From: Solimonas soli DSM 21787
GTDB taxonomy: Bacteria; Pseudomonadota; Gammaproteobacteria; Nevskiales; Nevskiaceae
DNA: 64,000 nucleotides
Direction of reading: 5' to 3'
Assembly: GCF_000474945.1 (NCBI RefSeq)
Contig: NZ_AXDW01000004.1
Location: 124,001 to 188,000 of the forward strand
Position numbers and translations under genes: made by a program. Shown piece by piece: positions 55,385-63,600 of this stretch (the stretch's first letter is position 1; each line of letters starts with the position of its first letter). The notes beneath the pieces were generated by a model, which made no database searches, was not told the origin of the DNA, and was given only the letters and a program-made list of their open reading frames with translations.

Positions 55385-56356
55385 CTATTCAGTAAAGGTG
55401 CTGCGTCCGTAGACCACCGGCGCGGCACTGCCCGCACGGTAGAGGAAACTATACAGTTCGAGCCGTCCGCTGCCTATGTAGGCTTCGACCTGCAATTGGA
55501 AGTAGTCGCTCTTGTAGCTGAGCATCGAAGACGGCACGGCACCGGCACCGAGCTGCACGCGCTTGTTGAAATCGCTGATCGACTCCACCGGCTGTTTCAG
55601 CCGCTCGGTGACGAACTGCTCCAGCTCAGTGCCGGGCTGCGGCGTCAGCGCCTGCAGCAGCAGCGGCGCCGCGGTGTTGACGTTCAGCGGCGTCAGCTTG
55701 GGCAGGGCGCTGAGGTAGGGCGCGAGCTTGCCGTAGATCTCCGGCGTCATGCCGCGCACGCCGAGCAGTTCGCTGACCGATTGCAGCGGACGGTTCGGCA
55801 CGCGCCGCGGCGGGTCCATGCCGAGATAGTCGGCGTCCTCGGCGCCGCCGCTGCCGGTCGGTTCGCTGTCGGCATCGACGTAGTCACGAATCGCGTCGGC
55901 GAGCGCTTCGCCCTGGTAGGCATCGCCGCCGGTGGCGAGCGCGTAGAGGCGCGAGAAGAAGGCCTTCTCGCTCGGATAGCCGGCGACGGTGGCGGTCGTG
56001 CCGCCGCTGCCGGCCGCGGTCGCGTTGCTCAGGCCGAGATTGTTGACGTTGTAGCGGCCCTGCAGGTCGATGATCACGCCGCGCAGGCCGCCTTCGTCGA
56101 CCGGCAGGGCGGCCGGCATCGCCCAGATGTCGCTCAGCGCGTCGTACTTGTTGATCTCCGTGTCGCGCTGCAGGATGGTCTTGACCCAGCTCTCGACGCC
56201 GTCGACGTACCACCAGCCGAGCTCGGATTCCTGCAGGTTCTGCGTGCGGTGAATCGCCAGATTGGCGGACGTGAGGATCGCCGCCGCGGCGATCGCCGCG
56301 AGCGCGACGACCAGCACGGCGGTGATCAGGGCGATGCCCCGCTGGCGCCGCCTCAC
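55385..56356 (-). CDS. gspK: Type II secretion pseudopilin GspK
   Basis: A 323-residue minor pseudopilin capping the pseudopilus tip. Leader VRRRQRG, mature start IALITAVLVVALAAIAAAAI with no Glu at +5, normal for GspK. The large globular part has GWWYVDGVESWVKTIL, DLQGRYNVNNL and LPKLTPLNVNTAAP, typical of the family. The start is GTG at 56356, whose bases overlap the gspJ stop (GTGA). An upstream start would lack the short leader. Confidence 0.93.
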   Translation of the reverse strand: MRRRQRGIALITAVLVVALAAIAAAAILTSANLAIHRTQNLQESELGWWYVDGVESWVKTILQRDTEINKYDALSDIWAMPAALPVDEGGLRGVIIDLQGRYNVNNLGLSNATAAGSGGTTATVAGYPSEKAFFSRLYALATGGDAYQGEALADAIRDYVDADSEPTGSGGAEDADYLGMDPPRRVPNRPLQSVSELLGVRGMTPEIYGKLAPYLSALPKLTPLNVNTAAPLLLQALTPQPGTELEQFVTERLKQPVESISDFNKRVQLGAGAVPSSMLSYKSDYFQLQVEAYIGSGRLELYSFLYRAGSAAPVVYGRSTFTE

Positions 56357-57198
56357 TGCGTGTCCCCGTTGGCGGTCGAGCCCTCGCCGCCGTCGCCGGT
56401 CGTCGTGCCGTCGTCGACGGTACCGCCGCCGGTGCCGGGCAGCGGCGGCGCGACGCCGGCGCCGGTGTCCGCATCGAGGCCGATGCGGAACAGGAAGCTC
56501 AGTTCGCCGAGATCCTTGGTCTTCAGCGTGACCTCGACGCCGGCCGGCGGCGCGACCACGGCGGCCTGCGCGGCGGTCGCGCCGCTGGCCAGCGGCGGCC
56601 AGCGCGTCTGCCATTCGCGCTGCTGGTCGAGAAAGCGCCAGCGCAGATCGGTGACGTCGCGCAGCAGCACGACGTCCACCGGCTTGGTGTCCTGCGCGCG
56701 GTCGAGCAGGCGCCAGCTCGAACGCAGCAGCGCGCCATCCTCGAGCCGGTAGCCGACCCGCTCCAGCGTCGAGCGCGGCTGCGACAGCGGATTGCGCCAG
56801 CCGCCGCGCGTGAACTCGACGGCGGCGTTGTCGGCGCCGCGCAGGCCCGGCTGCTGGTCGCCGTAGTTGTCGCGGATCGGCCGGTTGCGCACCTGCTGGA
56901 AATCGTCGCGCAGGCGGATGTAGGCCTTCTGCAGCTCGGCGAGACGCAGCTGCGCGGTCTCGACCGACTTGCGCGTCTTCAGCACGGCGTCGAGGCCGCC
57001 GTAGGCGAGCATGGCGAAGATCGCGAAGATGGCGACGACGATGATGATCTCGAGCAGCGTGAAGCCCCGGACAGACTTGCGGCCGCGGGCCGACGTTCGT
57101 CCCCCGCCCGCGCAGCGGCACCTCGGCCCCCGCACAGGGGAGAGGGGGGGACCGCTTGCAGGGCAAACGGTGGGGTGGGGGCGGCCGTCGTTCATCAT
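56353..57198 (-). CDS. gspJ: Type II secretion pseudopilin GspJ with unusually long leader
   Basis: A 281-residue minor pseudopilin. The mature part starts at FTLLEIIIVVAIFAIFAMLA (Phe46, Glu +5), and LQKAYIRLRDDFQQVRNRPI and VVLLRDVTDLRWRFLD are GspJ motifs. The predicted leader is 45 residues, against 6-20 in most prepilins, and is Pro/Gly/Arg/Cys rich; it is encoded by a GC-rich repeat element (57085-57180). The ATG overlaps the gspI stop (ATGA); no later start precedes the leader apart from internal non-ATG codons such as those around 57080. The C-terminus is a Gly/Thr/Asp tail. Confidence 0.9.
   Translation of the reverse strand: MMNDGRPHPTVCPASGPPLSPVRGPRCRCAGGGRTSARGRKSVRGFTLLEIIIVVAIFAIFAMLAYGGLDAVLKTRKSVETAQLRLAELQKAYIRLRDDFQQVRNRPIRDNYGDQQPGLRGADNAAVEFTRGGWRNPLSQPRSTLERVGYRLEDGALLRSSWRLLDRAQDTKPVDVVLLRDVTDLRWRFLDQQREWQTRWPPLASGATAAQAAVVAPPAGVEVTLKTKDLGELSFLFRIGLDADTGAGVAPPLPGTGGGTVDDGTTTGDGGEGSTANGDTQ
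57085..57180. repeat. GC-rich repeat element inside the 5' end of gspJ
   Basis: A run of C-rich and G-rich blocks (CCCCCGCCCGCGC, CGGCCCCCGCACAGGGGAGA, GGTGGGGTGGGGG) resembling the elements at 2206-2241 and 16628-16752 (CTCTCCC/GGGAGAG type). It falls between the gspJ start codon and the conserved prepilin cleavage site. In length (about a multiple of three) it keeps the frame open, so it reads through as a leader extension. Confidence 0.55.
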
Positions 57199-57599
57199 TT
57201 GCGCCCCGCGTCGGCGAGGAAGGCGGACAGGTGCGCCAGCGGCGTCTGCTTGTCGAGCGCGCTGGCGGTCGCCTTCGGATCGACGCGGCGCACGCTGAGG
57301 TTGACGCGGCGCAGGTGCGGGTCCTGCGTCGCCAGCACCTCGGCGTCCCAGCGCCAGCGCGTGCCGGCCATTTCCACTTCGCCGTTGCTCTTGCCGGCAT
57401 CCGGCCAGCCGCGCTGCAGCTCCAGCTCGGTCATGCGGTTGTGCGCGACCCACAGCGCCACGGTCTTCTGGCGCAGGTAGGAGGCGTTGTCGGTATAGCG
57501 CGCCATGCCGGCGATGATCGCGCCCATGGCGATCGCCACCACGGCGACCGCCGCGAGCATCTCGATCAGCGTGAAGCCGCGCGCCGCGCGTGCGCTCAT
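57195..57599 (-). CDS. gspI: Type II secretion pseudopilin GspI
   Basis: A 134-residue minor pseudopilin with leader MSARAARG and mature start FTLIEMLAAVAVVAIAMGAI (Glu +5). ALWVAHNRMTELELQ is the typical GspI segment. It nucleates the tip complex with GspJ and GspK. Overlaps gspH by four bases. Confidence 0.94.
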   Translation of the reverse strand: MSARAARGFTLIEMLAAVAVVAIAMGAIIAGMARYTDNASYLRQKTVALWVAHNRMTELELQRGWPDAGKSNGEVEMAGTRWRWDAEVLATQDPHLRRVNLSVRRVDPKATASALDKQTPLAHLSAFLADAGRK

Positions 57600-58300
57600 T
57601 TGCCGCCTCCGAGTACGCCGAGCTTGCTGCGCCCGAGGTTGTCGATTTCCAGCCGGTAGACGTCGGCGACGCCGGGCGCGGCGACGTCGACACTGATCGC
57701 CGTCGCTTCGCCGCTCGACAGGAACATGGCCTGCGGCTTCAGCGCCTTGCTGTTCTTGTCGTCGTCCTGCTTGTCCTTGTCGTCCATCTTTTTGCCGGCC
57801 TCGTTCGCCGACAGGGTCGCGCCGGCGACGCCGGCGACCGGCTGCGCCGCGCTGTCCTTCTGCTGCGCCTTTTCGGCATCGGCCATCGCCGCCTTGCCGG
57901 CCGCGATCAGATCGGCGAGCGGCGTCGGCGGCACCAGCCGGCCCTCGACGCGCAGGCTGAGGGTGATCGGTTCCTTGACTTCGCGCGGGCGCAGCGCGCC
58001 GTCCGGGATCGGCACCCAGCGGCCGTTCGGGCCGATGGTGACGAAGGCGTAGCCCTGGTCGGTGTAGACGAAGCCGATCTCGGCGCCGTGCATCTCGGCG
58101 TCTTCGCCGGCCATCGCGAACAGCTGCTGCAGGCGCCGCGCCTCGCTTTCGAGACGATCGGTCAGCGCGCGGTTGCCGATCGACAGCGTCGCGAAGGTGA
58201 CGAGGATGCCGACGATGACGATGACGACGAGGACTTCGATCAGCGTGAAGCCACGCGCCGGCGGGCGAAGCGGTGCGCGGGAGCGGGGCGGCGGGATCAT
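57596..58300 (-). CDS. gspH: Type II secretion pseudopilin GspH
   Basis: A 234-residue pseudopilin. Leader of 17 residues (Pro-rich, ends PARG), mature start FTLIEVLVVIVIVGILVTFA (Glu +5). RRLQQLFAMAGEDAEMHGAE and GFVYTDQGYAFV are GspH motifs. A Lys/Asp-rich insertion (about residues 165-185, KKMDDKDKQDDDKNS) lengthens it compared with the usual 150-190. First gene of gspHIJKLMN here; gspG is not adjacent. The upstream 150 bases before the SDR gene should contain the operon promoter unless transcription reads through from the SDR gene. Confidence 0.93.
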   Translation of the reverse strand: MIPPPRSRAPLRPPARGFTLIEVLVVIVIVGILVTFATLSIGNRALTDRLESEARRLQQLFAMAGEDAEMHGAEIGFVYTDQGYAFVTIGPNGRWVPIPDGALRPREVKEPITLSLRVEGRLVPPTPLADLIAAGKAAMADAEKAQQKDSAAQPVAGVAGATLSANEAGKKMDDKDKQDDDKNSKALKPQAMFLSSGEATAISVDVAAPGVADVYRLEIDNLGRSKLGVLGGGK

Positions 58301-58458
58301 GCCCGGTCTTGGAGCGGCGAGCGGAGGTCGAAGTTCAGTATGCCGGCCCGGCGCGTCGCCGCGCGTCCCGCACACGGGGGAAGGACGACAGTGTAGCGTG
58401 CCGCTGCGCGAAACGACGGGCAGCCGCGCGCCGCCGTCGCCGATGCCGCCCCTCGACC

Positions 58459-59070
58459 TCAATAGGCGACGCTGAAGCGCTGCCGCGAGTGTTGCGGCCG
58501 CTCGATCTCGTCGGCCATGGCGATCGCGTAGTCCTCCATCGAGATGCGGCTGTTGCCCTGCGCGTCGAGCAGCAGGCGGTCGCCGCCGATGCGGAAACGG
58601 CCGCTGCGTTCGCCCGGCTCGAACAGCGCCGCCGGCGAGAGAAAAGTCCAGTCGATGTCGACGACGCCGCGCAGCGCATCGAGGAAATCGCGGCCGGCCA
58701 GCGCCTCGGGCTTGTAGGCGGCCGGGAAGTCCGGCGTATCGACCAGCGCGACGCCCGGCGCGACTTCCAGGCTGCCGGCGCCGCCGACGACCAGCAGGCG
58801 ACCGACGCCGGCCTTGCGCAGCGCCGCGAGCAGCGGCGCCGGCGCGGTGCTGGCGAAGCGGCCGGCGCTGATCACGACGTCGTGACCGGCGATCAGCGTG
58901 GCCAGCGCGTCGGCGTCGTTGGCGTCGCCGCGGACCACGTTCAGGCCGGCCGGCGCCGCAATGCCCGCCGTGTTGCGCGCGATGCCGGTCAGGCGATGGC
59001 CGCGCCGCAGCAGTTCCTGGGCGAGACGCGAGCCGACGCGGCCGCTGATGCCGATGATGGCGATGTTCAT
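58459..59070 (-). CDS. NAD(P)-binding oxidoreductase, atypical SDR (NmrA/YwnB-like)
   Basis: A 203-residue protein with an N-terminal Rossmann motif AIIGISGRVGSRLAQELLRR, then VVRGDANDADALATLIAGHD and VVGGAGSLEVAPG, as in YwnB-type atypical SDRs that bind NAD(P) and often sense or reduce small molecules. No catalytic YxxxK is clear. Divergent from the LysR gene with about 130 bases between, the usual layout of a regulator and its target. The pair sits in the middle of the T2SS gene order, between gspG and gspH, on the gsp strand. Confidence 0.87.
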   Translation of the reverse strand: MNIAIIGISGRVGSRLAQELLRRGHRLTGIARNTAGIAAPAGLNVVRGDANDADALATLIAGHDVVISAGRFASTAPAPLLAALRKAGVGRLLVVGGAGSLEVAPGVALVDTPDFPAAYKPEALAGRDFLDALRGVVDIDWTFLSPAALFEPGERSGRFRIGGDRLLLDAQGNSRISMEDYAIAMADEIERPQHSRQRFSVAY

Positions 59071-59199
59071 GGTGATGCTCCCGTTGAGGCGTTGCGGGCC
59101 AGCGCCCGATGCCTGGCACCTTAGGCCCTCACGCTGTTTCGATAAATGCTCTAATCAAAGAATATTTGTTGCAGGATTCGCGCAAAAGGAACGACCGAC

Positions 59200-60126
59200 A
59201 TGGATCGGCTGAAAGCCGCGCAGGTCTTCGTGGAAGTGGTCGAGCGTGGCAGCCTGACCGCCGCCGCCGAGCGGCTCGACATGTCGCGCGCCATGGTCAC
59301 GCGCGGGCTGGCGGCGATGGAGCGCTGGGCGGGCGCGCGGCTCCTGCATCGCAGCACGCGACGCCTCGGCCTGACGCCGGCCGGCGAGCAGACGCTCGCG
59401 CGCTGCCGCGCGCTGCTCGACGCCGCCGACGGCATCGAGGCCGAGCGCGCGGCGCAGGACGCGACGCCGCGCGGCCTGCTGCGCCTCAGCTGCAGCTCGG
59501 CGTTCGGCTATGACCTGCTGGCGCCGGCGATCGCCGGATTCCTGGCGCGCCATCCGCAGATGGCGATCGACGTGCAGATCGTCAACCGCATCGTCAATCT
59601 CATCGAGGAGCGCATCGATCTGGCGCTGCGCATCACCGACGCGCCGGACGACGCGCTGATCGCGCGCCGACTCGCGCCGTGCCGCTCGGTGGTTTGCGCG
59701 GCGCCGGCCTATCTCGCGCGCCATGGCCTGCCGCGACGCGCCGAGGATCTCGTCCGGCACAACTGCCTGACGTATTCATACTTCGGAAAAAACCTCTGGC
59801 GGTTCGAGCGCAGGGGCCGCGCCGTCGAGGTGCCGGTCGCCGGCAATCTCAGCAGCAACGAGACGGCGGTCCTGCTCGAGGCGGCGCTCTGCGGCGCCGG
59901 CGTCGTCATGCAGCCGAGCTTCGCCGTCGCCGAACACCTGCGCGCCGGCCGTCTCGTCGCCCTGCTGCCGGCGGAGCCGCCGAAACCTCTGCACCTGTAC
60001 GCCGTGTATGCCACGCGCCGCCACATGCCGGCGGGCCTGCGTGCCTTGCTCGATTTTCTCGCCGAGCGCTATGCCGATGCGCCCTGGGACGCGGCGCTGA
60101 AGCCGCGCACGAAAAAGCCCGCCTGA
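59200..60126 (+). CDS. LysR family transcriptional regulator
   Basis: A 308-residue regulator. The N-terminal helix-turn-helix (residues ~1-60) reads FVEVVERGSLTAAAERLDMS and MVTRGLAAMERWAGARLLHR, and the effector domain has RIVNLIEERIDLALRITDAP. This is the CrgA/DsdC-like LysR type common near NAD(P)H oxidoreductases. It probably controls the divergent SDR gene in response to an unknown effector. The AT-rich stretch at 59140-59175 before the start is the likely binding region. Its stop codon lies inside the gspG terminator. Confidence 0.93.
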   Translation: MDRLKAAQVFVEVVERGSLTAAAERLDMSRAMVTRGLAAMERWAGARLLHRSTRRLGLTPAGEQTLARCRALLDAADGIEAERAAQDATPRGLLRLSCSSAFGYDLLAPAIAGFLARHPQMAIDVQIVNRIVNLIEERIDLALRITDAPDDALIARRLAPCRSVVCAAPAYLARHGLPRRAEDLVRHNCLTYSYFGKNLWRFERRGRAVEVPVAGNLSSNETAVLLEAALCGAGVVMQPSFAVAEHLRAGRLVALLPAEPPKPLHLYAVYATRRHMPAGLRALLDFLAERYADAPWDAALKPRTKKPA

Positions 60127-60135
60127 CGGCGGGCT
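60112..60135 (-). terminator. Terminator of gspG, overlapping the LysR gene stop
   Basis: Minus-strand stem AGCCCGCC / GGCGGGCT with a TGAC/GTCA loop, followed on the minus strand by TTTTT (60116-60112). It is 22 bases after the gspG stop. It means gspG is transcribed alone and not into gspH. Confidence 0.85.
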
Positions 60136-60157
60136 CGGTGCGAAGCGGCGCGGCAGC

Positions 60158-60628
60158 TCAGCTGCCGAGATCCCAGTTGCCGATGTCGGCGTCGGTGCCT
60201 TCGCCGCCCGGCTTGCCGTCGCGGCCGTAGGAGAAGATGTCGATCTCGCCCTTGGTGCCCGGCGACAGATACTGGTACGGATTGCCCCAGGGATCCTTGG
60301 GCAGCGACTTCACGTAGCCGCCGACCTTGTAGTTCTTCGGCTCCGGATCGCCGCCCGGCTTGTTGACCAGCGCGTCGAGGCCCTGCTGCGTCGACGGATA
60401 GTTGAAGTTGTCGAGCTTGTAGAGGTTGAGCGCCGACTCGATCATGCGGATGTCCTGCTTGGCCTTGACCACGCGGGCTTCGTCAGGACGATCCATGATG
60501 CGCGGCACCACCACCGCGGCGAGAATGCCGAGGATGACGACCACGACCATGATCTCGATCAGGGTGAAGCCGCTTTGGCGGGCGTTTTGATGAGCGCCCT
60601 GACGGCGGCGCGCGCGGAATGCATTCAT
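60158..60628 (-). CDS. gspG: Type II secretion major pseudopilin GspG
   Basis: A 156-residue major pseudopilin. Leader of 20 residues, mature start [20 protein letters not shown] (Glu +5). The rest is classical: [47 protein letters not shown] and a calcium-binding C-terminal loop ([15 protein letters not shown]). It is the main subunit of the pseudopilus that pushes exoproteins through GspD. It has its own terminator and is separated from gspH by two unrelated genes. Divergent from the rhombosortase-like gene, about 47 bases apart. Confidence 0.96.
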   Translation of the reverse strand: MNAFRARRRQGAHQNARQSGFTLIEIMVVVVILGILAAVVVPRIMDRPDEARVVKAKQDIRMIESALNLYKLDNFNYPSTQQGLDALVNKPGGDPEPKNYKVGGYVKSLPKDPWGNPYQYLSPGTKGEIDIFSYGRDGKPGGEGTDADIGNWDLGS

Positions 60629-60675
60629 TGGAGATAATGTCGGCTGTTATAGAGAGGCGATGCGCCTTTCCCCCG

Positions 60676-61344
60676 ATGATAACAAAGTCGATCGTGCGCT
60701 CCCGCGACGTCTGCTTGTGGCCGCTGCTGCTGGTACTGCTGATGATCGTTGCCGAGCTGTTCGGCGACGCCGGCCGCGCCGCGCTCGAATACGAGCGCTC
60801 GCTGATCGCGCAGGGCCAGTGGTGGCGTCTGCTGACCGGCAGCCTCGTGCACCTGGGCTGGTATCATCTGATGCTCAACGCGATCGGCATCGGCGTGCTC
60901 GTGCTGCTCTGCCCGCAGGCGCTGCCGCCGCGGATCTGGCTGCGCCGGCTGGCACTGCTCGCGCTGGGCATGAGCCTGTGCCTCTACGCCTTCGTGCCGA
61001 ACCTGCAGACCTACGTCGGCATGTCCGGCGTGATCCATGGCCTGTTCGTGCTCGGCCTGGTGCCGCAGCTGTTGCGCCGCGCCCCGGACGGACATCCATA
61101 CGACCGGCGAGACCGCATCATCGCCGGGCTGTGCCTGGCGTACCTGCTCGGCAAGCTCGGCTGGGAACTGGTCACCGGCACGCCGGTTTCGGACGAGGCC
61201 GCGATCGGCGGCCATGTCGTCACCGAGTCGCATCTGTACGGCTCGCTCAGCGCTTTCGTTTACGGCCTTGTGTTTGGCAGCTTCAGCGGGCGCGAAGCCC
61301 GTTCCGCTTCACCCCAACCACTACCGCAGGAATCGATCAAATGA
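60676..61344 (+). CDS. Rhombosortase-like rhomboid family intramembrane serine protease
   Basis: A 222-residue membrane protein with about six to seven helices. The catalytic dyad is visible as Ser in YVGMSGVIHGLFVLGL (GxSGxxHG) and His in TESHLYGSLSAFVYGLVFG. WWRLLTGSLVHLGWYHLMLN is the rhomboid L1/helix 2 region. The GxSGxxHG form and size match rhombosortases, which process GlyGly-CTERM proteins exported by T2SS. The start is taken as ATG 60676; an upstream ATG at 60619 lies inside gspG and is unlikely. Divergent from gspG and overlapping fabD by four bases. Confidence 0.85.
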   Translation: MITKSIVRSRDVCLWPLLLVLLMIVAELFGDAGRAALEYERSLIAQGQWWRLLTGSLVHLGWYHLMLNAIGIGVLVLLCPQALPPRIWLRRLALLALGMSLCLYAFVPNLQTYVGMSGVIHGLFVLGLVPQLLRRAPDGHPYDRRDRIIAGLCLAYLLGKLGWELVTGTPVSDEAAIGGHVVTESHLYGSLSAFVYGLVFGSFSGREARSASPQPLPQESIK

Positions 61345-62270
61345 GTTACGCGATGCTGTTTCCCGGCCAGGGCTCGCAGGCCGTCGGCATGCTGTCCGGT
61401 CTCGACGATGCGCGTGTGCGCTCGACCTTCGACGAGGCCTCGCAGGCGCTCGGCTGGGATCTCGCCGGGCTGGTCGCCGCCGGTCCGGCGGAAGCGCTGA
61501 ACCAGACCGCGCGCACGCAGCCGGCGCTGCTCGCGGCGGGCATCGCGGTGTGGCGCCTCTGGCAGGCGCAGAACCCGCCGGCGCCGGCCGCGCTGGCCGG
61601 GCACAGCCTCGGCGAATACACGGCGCTGGTCGCCGCCGGCAGTCTCGATTTCGGCGAGGCGCTGCGCCTGGTCGAGCTGCGCGGCAAGCTGATGCAGGCG
61701 GCGGTGCCGGAGGGCGTCGGCGGCATGGCGGCCGTGGTCGGCCTCGACGATGCGGCGGTCGAGGCTTTTTGCGCGAAGTACGAGGGCGCGGGCGTGCTCG
61801 AGCCGGCCAACTACAACGCGCCGGGCCAGGTCGTGGTCGCCGGCAACGTGCCGGCGCTCGAATGGCTGGAGCGCGAAGGCAAGGCCCACGGCGCGCGCAT
61901 GATCGTGCGCCTGCCGATGTCGGTGCCCTCGCATTGCTCGCTGATGCGCGGCGCCGCTGACAAGCTCGCCGAGCGCCTCGCCGCGATGCGCGTTAACAAG
62001 CCTGCAATCCCGGTGCGCCACAATCTCGATGGCGCCGCGCGCGATGACGCGGACAGCATTCGCGCGGCGCTGCATCAGCAGCTGTTCAAGCCGGTGCGCT
62101 GGGCGACGACCATCGCGCAGCTCAAGGGCGAGGGCGTGGGCAGCTTCGTCGAGTGCGGACCGGGCAAGGTGCTGGTCGGCCTCAACAAGCGCATCGCCAA
62201 GGACGCGGCGTCTTTTGCGCTCGAGGATCGCGAGGGCTTCGACAAGGCCGTGGCCGCTGTCAAGGCTTGA
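61341..62270 (+). CDS. fabD: Malonyl CoA-acyl carrier protein transacylase
   Basis: A 309-residue enzyme loading malonyl groups onto ACP. LFPGQGSQAVGM at the start, catalytic Ser89 in LAGHSLGEYTAL and His198 in VPSHCSLM; ECGPGKVLVGLNKRI near the C-terminus. Its ATG overlaps the stop of the rhombosortase-like gene (ATGA), so expression is coupled. fabH and plsX, often upstream of fabD, are absent here. Confidence 0.97.
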   Translation: MSYAMLFPGQGSQAVGMLSGLDDARVRSTFDEASQALGWDLAGLVAAGPAEALNQTARTQPALLAAGIAVWRLWQAQNPPAPAALAGHSLGEYTALVAAGSLDFGEALRLVELRGKLMQAAVPEGVGGMAAVVGLDDAAVEAFCAKYEGAGVLEPANYNAPGQVVVAGNVPALEWLEREGKAHGARMIVRLPMSVPSHCSLMRGAADKLAERLAAMRVNKPAIPVRHNLDGAARDDADSIRAALHQQLFKPVRWATTIAQLKGEGVGSFVECGPGKVLVGLNKRIAKDAASFALEDREGFDKAVAAVKA

Positions 62271-62316
62271 CGCAGGCGGCGGGCGGCCGGCTAAATGCGC
62301 GCCGCCAGCCAATCGA

Positions 62317-62341
62317 TATAAAGTGTTGCGGTGCAGCAACA
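62317..62341 (+). promoter_or_regulatory. Possible fabG promoter with an overlapping dyad
   Basis: TATAAA (62317-62322) is a good -10 box in the 107-base gap between fabD and fabG. Immediately after it is the dyad TGTTGC / GCAACA (62324-62329 and 62336-62341), placed where RNA synthesis would begin, so it may be an operator. No clear -35 is visible. Which regulator could bind is unknown. Confidence 0.45.
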
Positions 62342-62377
62342 GGGTCTGAACCGTGACCAACTCGACTCCTACATCCG

Positions 62378-63133
62378 ATGACTGAATCCGTTCGTGCTGC
62401 CGGCGCCGAGGGTGCGTCGCGCGAGGTAGCCTTGATTACCGGCGCCAGCCGTGGCATCGGCCAGGCCATCGCGCTGCGCCTCGCCCGCGATGGCGCCAAG
62501 GTCTACGGCACCGCCACCAGCGAAGCCGGCGCCGCCAAGATCAGCGAGACGCTCGCGCCTTACGGCGGCGAGGGGCGCGTGCTCGACGTGCGCGATCCGG
62601 CGGCGATCGAAGCGCTGCTCGACTCGATCGGCACGCCGGCCATCCTCGTCAACAACGCCGGCGTCACGCGCGACACGCTGATGCTGCGCATGAAGGACGA
62701 AGACTGGGATCAGGTGATCCAGACCGATCTCACCTCGGTGTTCCGCCTGTCGCGCGCCGTGCTGCGCGGCATGATGAAGGCGCGCTACGGCCGCATCGTC
62801 AGCATCGGCTCGGTGGTCGGCAGCATGGGCAATCCGGGCCAGGCGAATTACTGCGCGGCCAAGGCCGGCCTGATCGGCTTCTCGAAGTCGCTGGCGCAGG
62901 AAATCGGCTCGCGCGGCATCACCGTCAACGTGGTCGCGCCGGGCTTCATCGACACCGACATGACCAAGGCGCTCAGCGACGACGTGCGCAAGGGCCTCAT
63001 GGACCGCGTGCCGGTGCAGCGCCTCGGCACGCCGGACGACATCGCCGCCGCCGTCGCCTATCTCGTCTCGCGCGAGGCGGGCTACGTGACCGGCACGACG
63101 CTGCACGTCAATGGCGGTCTCTACATGGATTGA
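62378..63133 (+). CDS. fabG: 3-oxoacyl-ACP reductase
   Basis: A 251-residue SDR that reduces beta-ketoacyl-ACP in the fatty acid cycle. TGASRGIG (residues 21-28) binds NADPH; catalytic Ser145, Tyr158 and Lys162 lie in SIGSVVGSMGNPGQANYCAA and the following K. NNAGVTRDTLMLRMKDEDW is typical. It has a ~15-residue N-terminal extension compared with E. coli. Part of fabD-fabG-acpP-fabF. Confidence 0.97.
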   Translation: MTESVRAAGAEGASREVALITGASRGIGQAIALRLARDGAKVYGTATSEAGAAKISETLAPYGGEGRVLDVRDPAAIEALLDSIGTPAILVNNAGVTRDTLMLRMKDEDWDQVIQTDLTSVFRLSRAVLRGMMKARYGRIVSIGSVVGSMGNPGQANYCAAKAGLIGFSKSLAQEIGSRGITVNVVAPGFIDTDMTKALSDDVRKGLMDRVPVQRLGTPDDIAAAVAYLVSREAGYVTGTTLHVNGGLYMD

Positions 63134-63267
63134 TGGTGCGGCGGCGTGCGAAGGTGCCTACGGCATCCGCGCATACGCCCGCGTATGTTTCCCGATGTGC
63201 GCCGCAGCGGAACAAGGCACTGAATTTGCGTAGTTTTGCCGCGGCTGTGTCCCTCACGGCGTTTGTC

Positions 63268-63273
63268 TACAAT
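63268..63273 (+). promoter_or_regulatory. acpP promoter -10 box
   Basis: TACAAT, one mismatch to the -10 consensus, 46 bases before the acpP start. A weak -35 (CTGTGT) is 17 bases upstream. The 185-base gap after fabG and this box suggest acpP can be made separately at the high level it needs. AGGAG is seven bases before the start codon. Confidence 0.6.
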
Positions 63274-63318
63274 ACGCCGGCTTCACATATCGACAACAGT
63301 GGTCCCCAGGAGTAATGC

Positions 63319-63564
63319 ATGAGTACGTTGGAAGAGAAGGTCAAGAAGATCATCGCTGAGCAGCTGTCGGTCAGCGAAGATCAGATCACGCCGGAGGCCT
63401 CGTTCGTCGAAGACCTCGGTGCCGACTCTCTGGACACCGTCGAGCTCGTGATGGCGCTCGAAGAAGAGTTTGAAATCGACATCCCGGACGAAGAAGCCGA
63501 GAAGATCGTGACGTTCAACGACGTGCTGACCTACATCAAGGCGCACGCTCCGCAGCAGGGCTGA
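63319..63564 (+). CDS. acpP: Acyl carrier protein
   Basis: An 81-residue, very acidic protein. Ser37 in [20 protein letters not shown] receives the phosphopantetheine arm. It carries growing acyl chains between Fab enzymes, and donates acyl groups to phospholipid and lipid A synthesis. Codon use and isolation by its own promoter fit a highly expressed gene. Confidence 0.98.
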   Translation: MSTLEEKVKKIIAEQLSVSEDQITPEASFVEDLGADSLDTVELVMALEEEFEIDIPDEEAEKIVTFNDVLTYIKAHAPQQG

Positions 63565-63600
63565 TCGCACCGCCAATCCCCCGACAATCAGGAATTGCTG

